64,000 bases of DNA from Opisthorchis felineus (lineage: Eukaryota > Platyhelminthes > Trematoda > Opisthorchiida > Opisthorchiidae), in contig SJOL01006431.1 in NCBI GenBank assembly GCA_004794785.1, positions 895,625 through 959,624 of the forward strand, written 5' to 3'. The position numbers and the translations under genes are program-made. The notes under the pieces are model-generated. The model ran no database searches. It saw only the letters and a list, made by a program, of their open reading frames with translations, and had not been told where the DNA came from. Positions 51,801 to 55,112 of the stretch are shown here, in pieces. Numbering within the stretch: position 1 is the stretch's first letter; every line of letters begins with the position of its first letter.

Positions 51801-52023
51801 GCAGTTAAGCGTCGGGGGAATTGCTGGCCGTCAACGATGATGACGATGAGGATATAATCGCAACCTACATGGGTCAGATAGGACTACATTCAAGTAAACC
51901 CTAGGGACCCTTGATAAATCCCCTAGAGATCAACAGATCAAGCATAAATGAAACAGGTCATTTGATCAAAAACAACGAAAAATCTCAACGCTTGAAAAAA
52001 TGACTTACCGGTGCAGCGGTCAA
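882..52023 (-). CDS. Giant micro-exon gene, coiled-coil-like product of unknown function (exon chain, partial)
   Basis: About 38 segments of 10-33 nt on the minus strand form one continuous open frame of roughly 745 nt. They are separated by introns of about 0.1-3.7 kb, so the interval is about 98.5% intron. From 52.0 to 29.7 kb all accepted exons are multiples of 3 and join in one phase (two bases complete a codon, one base is left over). From 28.9 to 1.1 kb lengths alternate 3n+1 and 3n+2. The predicted protein is rich in K, E, R and L, with helical pieces such as [16 protein letters not shown] and RRLEELK. I recognise no family. Trematode micro-exon genes have similar short symmetric exons, but they are usually secreted, and no signal peptide is visible here. 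An ordinary cytoskeletal or ciliary coiled-coil gene with extreme exon fragmentation is the alternative. The 5' end, the 3' end and one internal exon are unresolved. Confidence 0.72.
1083..1096 (-). CDS. Micro-exon, 14 nt (3n+2 class)
   Basis: The donor is AAAG|GTAAGTC and the acceptor ends GATTCGTCACAG. With two bases carried in from exon 3092 it reads T-QPNK and leaves G. It has the same length class as the exons at 4802, 8753, 23671, 24988 and 28250. Confidence 0.62.
3092..3116 (-). CDS. Micro-exon, 25 nt (3n+1 class)
   Basis: The donor is GTGAGTA and the acceptor follows a T-run ending TTTTTTTAATAG. It reads E-LVPLLPP in frame and leaves two bases. The proline-rich content contrasts with the charged helical exons upstream. 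Confidence 0.68.
3481..3845 (-). mobile_element. 3' end of an RTE-like non-LTR retrotransposon (degenerate)
   Basis: The minus-strand translation contains [11 protein letters not shown], then [20 protein letters not shown], then WKRPRGGQ and a C-terminal RLPGWGPRD segment. This is the usual C-terminal tail of flatworm and other animal endonuclease/reverse-transcriptase polyproteins of the RTE type. A stop interrupts the frame just before the RRNYR segment. No reverse transcriptase core is present, so this is a 5'-truncated dead copy. It lies in the intron between exons 4802 and 3092. Confidence 0.8.
4230..4470 (+). repeat. Dispersed repeat D, copy 1
   Basis: About 230 bp is similar, in direct orientation, to 23935-24165 and partly to 27590-27690. 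Shared blocks include a TGGTCAATGAATATCC-like block, a GAAGACRCGTGAGRATGTTCAGTTTT-like block split by small gaps, and a CTGTCCARTAG block. No coding content was recognised. Confidence 0.6.
4802..4815 (-). CDS. Micro-exon, 14 nt (3n+2 class)
   Basis: The donor is GAAG|GTAAGTC. The acceptor tract TTTATTTCCTGATCTCTACAG is strong. It reads S-EDKE in frame and leaves G. It lies between two 25-nt exons, as the alternation predicts. Confidence 0.78.
5638..5662 (-). CDS. Micro-exon, 25 nt (3n+1 class)
   Basis: The donor is GTAAGTT and the acceptor tract CTCATTTTTCTCAG is strong. It reads K-RVEATLS and leaves TC. Frame 0 would stop at TAG; only the frame imposed by the chain or the one other non-stop frame is usable. 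Confidence 0.8.
5693..5872 (-). mobile_element. Hammerhead retrozyme-like repeat, truncated copy
   Basis: The ribozyme sense is on the minus strand. It starts at the recurrent ACTACTCAYAAGG end and runs through the ribozyme region to the ACTCATTTGCAAATC block. Catalytic CTGATGA is changed to CGGATGA, and the GGUC cleavage triplet context is GAUC, so it should be inactive. Confidence 0.8.
6265..8214. other. Intron of the micro-exon gene
   Basis: Nothing supportable was seen: no recognisable protein similarity in the short reading frames and no repeat I could match elsewhere in the window. A GTAAGTG site near 6261 on the minus strand has no acceptor that keeps the frame. Confidence 0.4.
8215..8540 (-). 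mobile_element. Hammerhead retrozyme-like repeat, near full-length permuted copy
   Basis: The + strand runs from the TTGAACCC block through the TGTTTCAGTTGGTACGAT block and the ACTACTCATAAGG junction into the ribozyme region. It therefore spans the junction between successive monomers, as expected from a circular or multimeric template. The ribozyme core is damaged: CTAATGA replaces CTGATGA, and GGAC replaces GGUC. Confidence 0.8.
8753..8766 (-). CDS. Micro-exon, 14 nt (3n+2 class)
   Basis: The donor is AAAA|GTAAGC and the acceptor ends GTTCAGATACAG. It reads R-EWLK and leaves A. It resembles exon 21191 (R-ENALK, also ending CTCAAAA before GTAAGC), which suggests exon duplication. Confidence 0.68.
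8988..9012 (-). CDS. Micro-exon, 25 nt (3n+1 class), found by phase prediction
   Basis: The phase gap between exons 9724 and 8753 required a 3n+1 exon. This one has donor GAG|GTATGTC and acceptor tract CCTTTTTGCATTCCAG. It reads I-RRLQSLR and leaves AG, which completes R at the start of exon 8753. It is strongly helical and basic. Confidence 0.8.
9096..9185 (-). mobile_element. Hammerhead retrozyme-like repeat, short copy
   Basis: It begins at the ACTACTCACAAGGTTGCTG end and stops within the ribozyme region. A deletion removes the cleavage site and CTGATGA reads CTGATAT, so it is inactive. Confidence 0.75.
9724..9740 (-). CDS. Micro-exon, 17 nt (3n+2 class)
   Basis: The donor is GTAAGTA and the acceptor tract CTCTCCTTCTTTTTCCGTAG is among the best in the window. 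It reads K-KYYKR in frame and leaves A. Confidence 0.8.
10020..12200. other. Intron of the micro-exon gene
   Basis: I see no repeat, RNA or protein similarity that I can support. Short reading frames occur on both strands without recognisable content. Confidence 0.4.
12210..12219 (-). CDS. Micro-exon, 10 nt (3n+1 class)
   Basis: This is the shortest exon accepted. The donor is TTAA|GTAAGTA and the acceptor tract CATTTATCTGCTTCAG is strong. It reads I-RL and leaves AA. Its length fits the alternation between two 17-nt exons. Confidence 0.7.
12393..12426 (+). repeat. (CAAA)n simple repeat
   Basis: About seven near-perfect tetranucleotide units in an intron. Confidence 0.95.
13598..13682. mobile_element. 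Retrozyme-like repeat, inverted dimer (short)
   Basis: An antisense arm (a TTTTGATAGGAGTCTC block, then an AAGCTGAATTCTC block) runs directly into a sense arm (CAGCAACCTTATGAGTG). It lies inside the 172-residue reading frame at 13396-13914, which is therefore unlikely to be a gene. Confidence 0.65.
14125..14141 (-). CDS. Micro-exon, 17 nt (3n+2 class)
   Basis: The donor is GTAAGCA and the acceptor tract AATTTTTTTCACTTAAG is strong. It reads R-AYLEQ and leaves A, continuing the helical run from exon 15836. Confidence 0.78.
14455..14625 (+). mobile_element. tRNA-derived SINE family 2, copy 1
   Basis: It matches 19770-19965 directly and 31470-31765 in reverse. Shared landmarks are CTGATCAG, AAGTGTTCAAAC, a B-box-like GGGTTCAAGGCT, a GAGATGCRCACTG block and a CAGCTTTTCA block. 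The tRNA-like head is Leu- or Ser-like but degenerate. Confidence 0.65.
15836..15860 (-). CDS. Micro-exon, 25 nt (3n+1 class)
   Basis: The donor is AGAG|GTGAGTG and the acceptor ends TGTGTACGCTCAG. It reads x-RRLEELK and leaves AG. This frame needs one base carried in. Exon 18732 supplies that directly; exon 17288 does not unless a further 3n+2 exon lies between. Confidence 0.75.
16800..17275. mobile_element. Retrozyme-like repeat, long inverted dimer
   Basis: The antisense arm 16800-17035 runs from the ACACTCATTTGC block through the monomer junction into the ribozyme region. The sense arm 17041-17275 then runs back through the ribozyme to the CAGTGTATTA end. The sense arm keeps CTGATGA (17195-17201) but has lost GAAA context and the cleavage triplet (GGAA for GGUC). 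Confidence 0.85.
17288..17312 (-). CDS. Micro-exon, 25 nt (3n+1 class), possibly alternative
   Basis: The donor is GTAAGTC and the acceptor ends CCGTTTACGTAG. It reads R-AAELVQQ and leaves AC. Skipping it keeps the frame from 18732 to 15836. Including it requires an unfound 3n+2 exon. It sits 12 bp from the long inverted retrozyme. Confidence 0.68.
18732..18748 (-). CDS. Micro-exon, 17 nt (3n+2 class)
   Basis: The donor is GTGAGTG and the acceptor ends TACCTATTTTAG. It reads M-EELER and leaves A. The alternative frame stops at TAG, which is what exposed the missing exon 20299. Confidence 0.78.
19200..19255 (+). repeat. AT-rich ACATAT-type simple repeat
   Basis: A degenerate run of ACATAT and ATAT units in an intron. 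Confidence 0.85.
19600..19690 (-). mobile_element. Degenerate tRNA-like SINE head
   Basis: The minus strand has a B-box-like GGTTCAAATCC at 19621-19631. The rest does not fold as a convincing tRNA, so I call it a SINE remnant rather than a tRNA gene. Confidence 0.3.
19770..19965 (+). mobile_element. tRNA-derived SINE family 2, copy 2
   Basis: It carries a GTGGCCGAACGGG block, GGCTCGAAACCC, a GAGATGCACATTG block and CAGCTTTTCAGCGTAGATTGG, in the same order as 14455-14625. Confidence 0.65.
20299..20317 (-). CDS. Micro-exon, 19 nt (3n+1 class), found by phase prediction
   Basis: A 3n+1 exon was required between 21191 and 18732. This one has donor GTGAGTG and acceptor tract TGCATTTCTTGTCCAG. 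It reads R-RLAKK and leaves AT, so exon 18732 begins by completing M. Frame 0 would stop at TAG. Confidence 0.8.
21191..21207 (-). CDS. Micro-exon, 17 nt (3n+2 class)
   Basis: The donor is AAAA|GTAAGCG and the acceptor tract ATTATCACTCTTCCAG is strong. It reads R-ENALK and leaves A. It resembles exon 8753. Confidence 0.8.
21955..22080 (-). mobile_element. tRNA-derived SINE family 1, copy
   Basis: Reverse orientation relative to 51405. It retains the body (CATGTCACCCGAAGGAAG on the + strand) and a B-box region with GGGTTCGAAAC. The 5' head is eroded. Confidence 0.65.
22528..22552 (-). CDS. Micro-exon, 25 nt (3n+1 class)
   Basis: The acceptor tract ATTCTTTCCCTTTCAG is excellent. The donor is AAG|GTGAGTG. 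It reads E-IQVDNFV and leaves AG. A second possible donor (GTAAGG) lies five bases earlier, giving 20 nt, but that would break the alternation. Confidence 0.82.
23671..23684 (-). CDS. Micro-exon, 14 nt (3n+2 class)
   Basis: The donor is GAG|GTATGTT, like exon 8988. The acceptor tract GTTTATTGCTATTTAAG is strong. It reads K-IPNR and leaves G. Confidence 0.76.
23935..24165 (+). repeat. Dispersed repeat D, copy 2
   Basis: A direct copy of 4230-4470 with small indels. The boundaries are approximate. Confidence 0.6.
24735..24750 (-). CDS. Micro-exon, 16 nt, with possible longer forms to 24795 or 24810
   Basis: The donor is AAAA|GTAAGTT and the nearest acceptor tract AAGTTTCTTTAG is strong. The core reads E-RPQE and leaves AA. 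Upstream lies a 15-bp minisatellite that stays open in the same frame ([10 protein letters not shown] and similar). It offers further AG acceptors giving 61- or 76-nt exons, both also 3n+1. Confidence 0.76.
24753..24827 (-). repeat. 15-bp minisatellite upstream of an exon, about 5 units
   Basis: Units on the + strand begin GAAGAAG or close variants with period 15. On the gene strand each unit supplies CTTCTTCA, so the array builds a pyrimidine tract and repeated candidate acceptors. It is open in the gene frame as Ser/Gln-rich sequence. Confidence 0.8.
24988..25001 (-). CDS. Micro-exon, 14 nt (3n+2 class)
   Basis: The donor is GAAG|GTGAGTT and the acceptor tract TCATCGGTTTTAAAG is good. It reads E-QTAE and leaves G. 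Confidence 0.78.
25656..25671 (-). CDS. Micro-exon, 16 nt (3n+1 class)
   Basis: The donor is AGGA|GTAAGTC and the acceptor ends TTATCTCGTCCAG. It reads E-EEDE and leaves GA. With 28250 it makes a run of acidic residues. Exon and downstream intron resemble 24630-24750, so this is a duplicated exon pair. Confidence 0.76.
25871..26072. mobile_element. Retrozyme-like repeat, inverted dimer
   Basis: The antisense arm runs to about 25955 and ends TCTCGTTTATGATG. The sense arm from 25966 contains CTGATGA at 25996-26002 and ends at GAGTAGTATGTTA. GAAA is mutated to AAAA and the cleavage triplet to GGCC, so it is inactive. Confidence 0.82.
27060..27105 (+). mobile_element. Retrozyme-like repeat, small remnant
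   Basis: It resembles the sense strand just 5' of and into the ribozyme (GATGGGAATTCGGGAACTG, then CGATGAGC). Too short to be sure of. Confidence 0.4.
27377..27388 (-). CDS. Candidate micro-exon, 12 nt
   Basis: The donor is GCAA|GTGAGCT and the acceptor tract GATGACTTTTCAAG is good. It is a multiple of 3 and reads E-PFA in the prevailing phase, so it could be included or skipped without affecting frame. Only the splice signals support it. Confidence 0.38.
27590..27690 (+). repeat. Dispersed repeat D, partial copy 3
   Basis: A weak match to the 3' part of 23935-24165 (AGTTTGTAACC, then GACACGCAACTCCCCGCTGG). Confidence 0.35.
28250..28263 (-). CDS. Micro-exon, 14 nt (3n+2 class)
   Basis: The donor is AGG|GTAAGTG and the acceptor tract TCGTTCCGTTTTCAAG is good. 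It reads K-VKLE and leaves G. Confidence 0.78.
28854..28878 (-). CDS. Micro-exon, 25 nt; first of the alternating block
   Basis: The donor is CAAA|GTGAGTG and the acceptor tract CTTTCTTCCGTTGCAG is excellent. It reads K-GYLSFKS and leaves AA. Upstream of this exon all accepted exons are symmetric; downstream the 3n+1/3n+2 alternation begins. Confidence 0.82.
29672..29686 (-). CDS. Micro-exon, 15 nt (symmetric)
   Basis: The donor is AGGA|GTAAGTC and the acceptor tract CTATCGATTTTATTCAG is strong. It reads S-DKGR and leaves A. Confidence 0.76.
31113..31133 (-). CDS. Micro-exon, 21 nt (symmetric; 9-nt form possible)
   Basis: The donor is GAGA|GTGAGTA. The upstream acceptor TTTGCATCTATTACACAG gives 21 nt reading I-FYKVKE. 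A second acceptor inside (TTTTTTACAAAG) gives 9 nt. Both are symmetric and open. Confidence 0.7.
31470..31765 (-). mobile_element. tRNA-derived SINE family 2, reverse copy
   Basis: Its reverse complement has CTGATCAG, TGGCCGAACGGTTAAGTG, TTCAAACGACTAG and a GAGATGCGCACTGTTGATG block. It matches 14455-14625 and is the best preserved head of this family. Confidence 0.7.
31893..32120. mobile_element. 228-bp foldback element (MITE-like) or intronic long hairpin
   Basis: A 17-bp perfect inverted repeat CTGTCAGTGAAGTCAGT (31932-31948 with 32056-32072) lies outside an 11-bp perfect inverted repeat CCGCACAGCTG (31989-31999 with 32022-32032). Weaker pairing extends about 40 bp outward on both sides. 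There is no coding capacity. A clear target-site duplication was not found, so transposon identity is inferred. Confidence 0.7.
32345..32374 (-). CDS. Micro-exon, 30 nt (symmetric; 24-nt form possible)
   Basis: The donor is TCGA|GTAAGTG and the acceptor TTCTTTGCTGATTCAG is good. It reads [10 protein letters not shown] and leaves A. An inner AG gives a 24-nt form in the same frame. Confidence 0.7.
32765..32900 (-). mobile_element. tRNA-derived SINE family 1, reverse copy
   Basis: The reverse complement matches the 51405 copy (a CCTGGCAGTATCCCAGCCCT-like block and CTTCCTTCGG). It stands head to head with the next entry. Confidence 0.7.
32945..33110 (+). mobile_element. tRNA-derived SINE family 1, forward copy
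   Basis: The B box GGTTCGAACTC is at 32997-33007, with an A-box-like GATGGCCAAGTGG upstream. The body carries CCTGGCAGTAGCC and CTTCCTTCGGGTGACATGGC. Confidence 0.75.
33120..35050. other. Intron of the micro-exon gene
   Basis: AT-rich sequence with several + strand reading frames of 60-105 residues that show no recognisable domain. I see no repeat that I can match. Confidence 0.4.
35062..35082 (-). CDS. Micro-exon, 21 nt (symmetric)
   Basis: The donor is CACT|GTGAGTG and the acceptor ends ATGCCTGTTTGAAG. It reads E-FGPDIH and leaves T. It is open in the prevailing phase. Confidence 0.6.
35747..35767 (-). CDS. Micro-exon, 21 nt (symmetric)
   Basis: The donor is CTAG|GTAAGTA and the acceptor tract GAATTTTTTGTCACATAG is good. 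It reads R-REGKKL and leaves G. Frame 0 would stop. Confidence 0.76.
   Translation of the reverse strand, partial: DERGKS
36198..36545. mobile_element. Retrozyme-like repeat, inverted dimer
   Basis: The antisense arm from TTTAGACGTAATACACC passes through the ribozyme to TTTATGTTGTTTTTAAG (36433). The sense arm starts near 36436 (ACCAACTGGAACATGAGG) and ends GTGAGTCTCTCGTC. The antisense arm's ribozyme has TTGATAA for CTGATGA, but GAAAC and CGGUC are kept. Confidence 0.85.
37362..37394 (-). CDS. Micro-exon, 33 nt (symmetric, longest accepted)
   Basis: The donor is CTGA|GTAAGCA and the acceptor tract GTATCTATCTTTTCTACAG is excellent. It reads [11 protein letters not shown] and leaves A, an amphipathic helix-like segment and the most protein-like piece of the 5' half. 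Confidence 0.82.
   Translation of the reverse strand, partial: KATWNISRKS
37520..37531 (-). CDS. Micro-exon, 12 nt (24-nt form to 37543 possible)
   Basis: The donor is TTGG|GTAAGTT and the acceptor ends GCATTGGGTTTAG. It reads V-PFL in phase. Using an earlier AG gives 24 nt reading LGLVPFL. Both are symmetric; acceptor strength is moderate. Confidence 0.55.
38657..38677 (-). CDS. Micro-exon, 21 nt (symmetric)
   Basis: The donor is CTGG|GTAAGTT and the acceptor ends ATAATTGTCTACACAG. It reads R-TVGVGL and leaves G. Confidence 0.78.
39767..41235 (-). mobile_element. Penelope-like retroelement remnant 1 (RT plus GIY-YIG)
   Basis: Minus-strand translations in order are [24 protein letters not shown], then [20 protein letters not shown] (about 40786-40825) and RRVDDICIL (about 40700-40730), which match the Penelope reverse transcriptase with its YVDD-type motif changed to RVDD. 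After a frameshift come [16 protein letters not shown] and [20 protein letters not shown]. The GIY-YIG endonuclease region follows at about 40040-40120 as [16 protein letters not shown], where YIG is YVD. Stops and frameshifts make it dead. Confidence 0.88.
41688..41708 (-). CDS. Micro-exon, 21 nt (symmetric)
   Basis: The donor is CAAA|GTAAGTC and the acceptor ends TCCGTTGTTTTAG. It reads V-KIIASQ and leaves A. A weaker inner acceptor would give 9 nt, also symmetric. Confidence 0.72.
43090..43113 (-). CDS. Micro-exon, 24 nt (symmetric, frame-setting)
   Basis: The donor is TTG|GTAAGTG and the acceptor tract CTTGTCAATTATTACCTAG is strong. It reads [12 protein letters not shown] sequence. Frame 0 stops immediately at TGA, so this exon excludes that phase. 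Confidence 0.8.
44007..44030 (-). CDS. Micro-exon, 24 nt (symmetric, frame-setting)
   Basis: The donor is GAAG|GTAAGTT and the acceptor ends GATCTGACTTTTAG. It reads x-LSCNASE and leaves G. Frame 1 stops at TAA, so together with 43090 the phase is unique. Confidence 0.8.
44147..44167 (-). CDS. Micro-exon, 21 nt (symmetric)
   Basis: The donor is AAAG|GTAAGTC and the acceptor tract TTTCCCATTCTTGCAG is excellent. It reads x-NLPILK and leaves G. Frame 0 would stop at TGA. Confidence 0.8.
44734..44754 (-). CDS. Candidate micro-exon, 21 nt (symmetric)
   Basis: The donor AGTA|GTAAGTG is good. The acceptor CGCTAAAACCAAG is weak. It reads x-TCLENS in phase. Confidence 0.45.
45128..45245. mobile_element. 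Retrozyme-like repeat, inverted dimer (decayed)
   Basis: The antisense arm has TTTCGTTTATGATG and CACGTTTCAGCTGGTACGAT. It then turns to the sense end CAGCCTAATTAGTAGTATG. Confidence 0.65.
46190..46420. mobile_element. Retrozyme-like repeat with a tight terminal palindrome
   Basis: The antisense copy runs from GCGAAATACACTTATTTGC through CGATATCGCGATAC to the junction end. It then snaps back: 46356-46383 pairs with 46391-46418 across a 7-bp loop. Confidence 0.85.
47520..47540 (-). CDS. Micro-exon, 21 nt (symmetric)
   Basis: The donor is CCAG|GTAACTG and the acceptor ends TAAGCCCCTATAG. It reads x-IESFVP and leaves G. The donor is less canonical than most. Confidence 0.58.
48244..48261 (-). 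CDS. Micro-exon, 18 nt (symmetric)
   Basis: The donor is ACGC|GTGAGTG and the acceptor tract TTGCTTGTTCAAATTTCAG is excellent. It reads x-WVKRT and leaves C. Confidence 0.76.
48922..48933 (+). repeat. Poly-C run, 12 bp
   Basis: Homopolymer. A second run of 10 C lies at 19496-19505. Confidence 0.95.
49120..50000 (-). mobile_element. Penelope-like retroelement remnant 2 (linker, GIY-YIG, 3' terminus)
   Basis: The minus strand reads [20 protein letters not shown] (linker before the endonuclease). It then reads [19 protein letters not shown], the GIY-YIG core with YIG changed to YID. Next come [17 protein letters not shown] and [20 protein letters not shown], the conserved C-terminal tail. Downstream, 49120-49215 holds the Penelope-type terminal GAAACGTCGGATT motif. 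A stop follows YIDLTAR. No reverse transcriptase was found upstream. This is a 5'-truncated dead copy. Confidence 0.85.
51095..51250 (+). mobile_element. RTE-like retrotransposon C-terminal remnant, plus strand
   Basis: The translation [20 protein letters not shown], then [20 protein letters not shown], parallels the 3481-3845 element. It ends 150 bp before a SINE family 1 copy. Confidence 0.65.
51405..51860 (+). mobile_element. tRNA-derived SINE family 1, longest copy
   Basis: The head has A box TGGCTCAGTGG (51411-51421) and B box GGTCCGAACCC (51455-51465). The body has CCACCTGGCAGTATCCCAGC and CTTCCTTCTGGTGGCATGGC. The tail ends GGGGAATTGCTGGCCGTC followed by GATGATGACGATGAGG. Reading frames of 113 and 139 residues here are SINE artefacts. 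Confidence 0.85.
52009..52023 (-). CDS. Micro-exon, 15 nt (symmetric; most 5' accepted)
   Basis: The donor is ACCG|GTAAGTC and the acceptor ends GAATGAATCCGTAG (moderate). It reads x-DRCT and leaves G in phase. Confidence 0.52.
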
Positions 52024-52343
52024 CTACGGATTCATTCACGTCCCCTGTTTGCAGGTAAGTGATTAGAAAAATATCATAAATTTGTTTGCGAACAACAAGG
52101 TTTGAAACAAACGATTTCACTTCGCTTCCATCGATTGACGAATACTTACAGAAACAGAATACGTGCTAACAGTGTGAACACGGTCGACAGATAAATATGC
52201 CATAACCGCTTTACCCTTTAAATCAGTTTCCCCTTTTAGCTAAAAAACGGCCTGCTGGTTTGTTCAGAGACATTGCTGCTTGCATGGACAAAGCTTGCAA
52301 CACAGCTGAAACAATGTCAGGACTGAAGCCAGACTTCAGAGAC

Positions 52344-52365
52344 TGTGTGTGTGTGTGTGTGTGTG
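52344..52365 (+). repeat. (TG)n dinucleotide repeat
   Basis: A perfect 22-bp run in an intron or upstream region. Confidence 0.95.
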
Positions 52366-52509
52366 CATGTTCATTTGTGGTGACGACTACCGCCTAGCCT
52401 ACATCAGCTGTCCGCGAAAGAACTTGCTTCGTATGCACTATTAGTTGCCGCGTGTTCCAGTCGTATGATACATCTGTGCCAAGCTCCATCCATGCATATG
52501 CAGCATATT

Positions 52510-52738
52510 CAGTTTAAGGTGACCACCATAAGCGAGAGTTTTAGCTGGATTTAGCTGTCTCCCATCAAAACCAAATTACTCTGAAATTGGGAGAGTTTGA
52601 CGAATTCCGTTCAAGTTGGGTTCAAGTAGAATATAAGGTTGACGAAGCCAGGGGGCTTTGCCTACCTGATGAGCTCCTAGAAGGGTGAAACCGGTCGTGG
52701 ACTGTCGAAGAGTATTCAGCGACCTAGTGAGTAGAATG
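52510..52738 (+). mobile_element. Hammerhead retrozyme-like repeat with intact core
   Basis: Sense copy running from TTTTAGCTGGATTTAGCTG through TTGGGTTCAAGTAGAA and the ribozyme to GAGTAGAATGTTGCG. It is the only copy that keeps all core nucleotides. Confidence 0.85.
52655..52715 (+). ncRNA. Type I hammerhead ribozyme
   Basis: CTGATGA is at 52666-52672 and GAAA at 52687-52690. The cleavage triplet GTC ends at 52696 within CGGTC. Stem I pairs 52660-52665 (GCCTAC) with 52697-52702 (GTGGAC), with one GU pair and one mismatch. Stem II pairs GCTC with GGGT over a six-base loop. Stem III is only ACCGGT, a palindrome with essentially no loop, so cleavage may need a dimeric or concatemeric form, as known for other very short stem III hammerheads. 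Confidence 0.8.
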
Positions 52739-52999
52739 TTGCGTACAAACCATCCAGTTCACCCTTATTTCCTTCCGGGATAGTCAGTGGGTCGAATAAA
52801 CAACACTACAGCAGCATATAGAATAGCCTGAGACGTGCCCAGAAGTTCTTAGTTTGTTGTGATTGAGTCGTCAACACACTGCCTACAGTAACGATTCCCA
52901 AACGGCTAACGGTCAGCTGTTTTATAAATTCTACAACAACAAAACTTTTAGGCGTCTCTGATCATTTAGCACTGTTCACCTCTGAATACTACCCATATT

Positions 53000-53165
53000 T
53001 TACGCAAAATGCACTCATTTGCACACCAATTTGGTTTTAACGAGAGAACCAACGGAATCCCAGCTGAACCGCTGGTATGATATTCATCAACTGAACGTGG
53101 TGCACAAAGACCGCCACATACTTCAGTTGGTACGATAATCGAAATATCACAGTACACATTCTCGA
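53000..53165 (-). mobile_element. Retrozyme-like repeat, antisense copy lacking the ribozyme
   Basis: It starts at CGCAAAATGCACTCATTTGC and runs to ACTTCAGTTGGTACGATAAT. It is about 260 bp from the intact copy and in inverted orientation to it. Confidence 0.75.
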
Positions 53166-54285
53166 AGTAAACTTTTGCAGTTTTGACCGAGTGCACACCA
53201 AAAAAATGGAGGGAAATGGTGAAAAGTTACGTGTTGTCCTCCTGCGGTTGTTTGAGGGTTAGTGTGCACAGTGATTTGCTTAAATATTGTCAGATGTCTT
53301 TAGGCCAACCACGCTTCTACTTAGCTCTTGTGGCTTACTGGCGTGCCACCAGTTAGCAAGTATATATGTTTTTCTATCCAACCCTGACCAGATCCTATGA
53401 AGAAGTCGCAATACGCTCTCTTGGAGACTGTCCTCACTTACTGCCTTTGTAAACTTTCGCCACAATGCGTGGGGTTGTGCTACCGCCCATTTATTTATCC
53501 AGCCTCTTCTGCACTTCTTATACTGTTATGGGCGTTCAAAACCATGATTCATCTTACTCCAAGCCTGTTTTGCATATTACCGTCAGGCGGTATACCTCTG
53601 ATTTTCCGCTAGACTGTTAGATTGTATCATTTCGTTTTCCATAAGACGTAAATTTCTTTCGTGAGCTCACAGGCCACCACATCGGAGATCATTTCAAAGA
53701 GGTGGCTCTTTCCTGGAAAGGGAATTCATACTTGGGAGATGAGGAAGTTTATTAAGTCCTCACTCTGGTTCTTCTCTACAAATAGACATTTTTCCTTCAG
53801 CACGAACAGTGATGGTGCAACAGCGAGAAGGGCTCCGACGAATTGTCATAAATCAGCGAGGTTCGTCTGGTTGCCTCGTTTGATGAAACAATATTCTAGG
53901 TGTGATCAACAGCAATGACCAGATGAATAAGGAAAGATGCATCTCAGGTTTAGCTGTGTCAGCAGTCCTCAGACTGGCAGCACGCAGCAACCAGCGAAAT
54001 GATCGCCTTGAGTCTTGAACATCCACCTGTTTAATTCCGTAGTGGTAAAATTTCTTATATTGCTGTGCTTCTCATCAAACTTGATGCACTCATTTGCACG
54101 AGACCCTGACATGTGAAAGAACCCTGTCACACAAGGACTGTTTACCAATTTCCAATTTTCCAGTAAATTAGGTGGAAGGACGAACTCCAGAAAAAACCGA
54201 ACAACCTTGCAGCCAGATGTACCAACCTGTGTAAATTATCGCTCACATACTTCAGTGATTGAATCCCGCTTAAGGATAAAAGCTG

Positions 54286-54790
54286 AACGTGTATGGACAA
54301 TTATTCCTCATCGTGCCTGGGGCATTGGAGCACCCATTACGTGTGTGTTATATCTGACTGCTGTCCCCGCTGCAGTGCCTATTGCCAGAAAAAGATTCGC
54401 CGACAAAGAACACAGCAGCCTCATTGCAACAAGCGAGAGCAAAAGTTACAACGGCCCCGCGCTATTTAAAGGGCACTTTTTGACATGGATCCAGGCTGTC
54501 TGATCGGCGTTTAATGAACACCAATCAACATCGACCGGGCTTCTATAAGATGCCTGAACAATGATCATAGTCGGTCGTGCTTCTGTGGCGTGCCTGAGCA
54601 CTCATCGGCCTTTGCTGAACTGAGTGATTGACTGGCCTGAATGCTTGTTGGCTTCCCTATTGAGATTTTGGTAGAGTGTGAGGGTCTCAGTAGGTTCCGG
54701 GCACTGTGGGGTTAGTTTCAAGTATCTGAACTTCCTGACAGTGTGTCACGTATAGGGTTTGATGGAAATCTGATCAATCCGTTGTCTGTA
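54286..54790 (-). mobile_element. LTR-like sequence, copy A (inverted to copy B)
   Basis: TGTTATATCTGACTGCTG, then AACAAGCGAGAGC and GTAGGTTCCGGGCACTG, match the reverse complement of 55113-55560 in order. By the TATAACA end and the AATAAA signal seen in copy B, the element sense is on the minus strand here. Confidence 0.45.
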
Positions 54791-55112
54791 TCCGATATTC
54801 ACCAAATTAACACCCGCTTGAGCCACTGAGTAGGTTGCAGCTGATTTCTTCGTCGAGTATGGCAATTGGCTTGCAAGATCCCCTCACCAGGTGAAGGGGT
54901 GTTGTCAAAGCGTGGTCAGTTAGTTGTCCCTACATTTCTGATTGCGTTTATATAGTTTCCAAAGAGTCGATAATAAGTGAAACGTGATTGGTTCGTTGAA
55001 GATTGGTTAGTACGTAATTTGATTGCCAACTCCACCATTTCTACTTTGCATCATGAGTCGGGTTAAGCCGGATAACCTTGGATGTAGTTCATTCTCTTGA
55101 GAGGTGGTAAAT

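Noticed and set aside
51299..51857. Plus-strand frames of 113 and 139 residues
   Set aside because: They are translations of SINE family 1.
52050..52062. TTTGCAG followed at once by GTAAGTG on the plus strand, like a recursive splice site
   Set aside because: Single occurrence, on the strand opposite the gene, with no supporting chain.
52150..52165. 16-nt minus-strand segment with GTAAGTA donor and TTAG acceptor
   Set aside because: Its length shifts phase at a point where the neighbours are symmetric; it could only fit as a phase-changing 5' exon.
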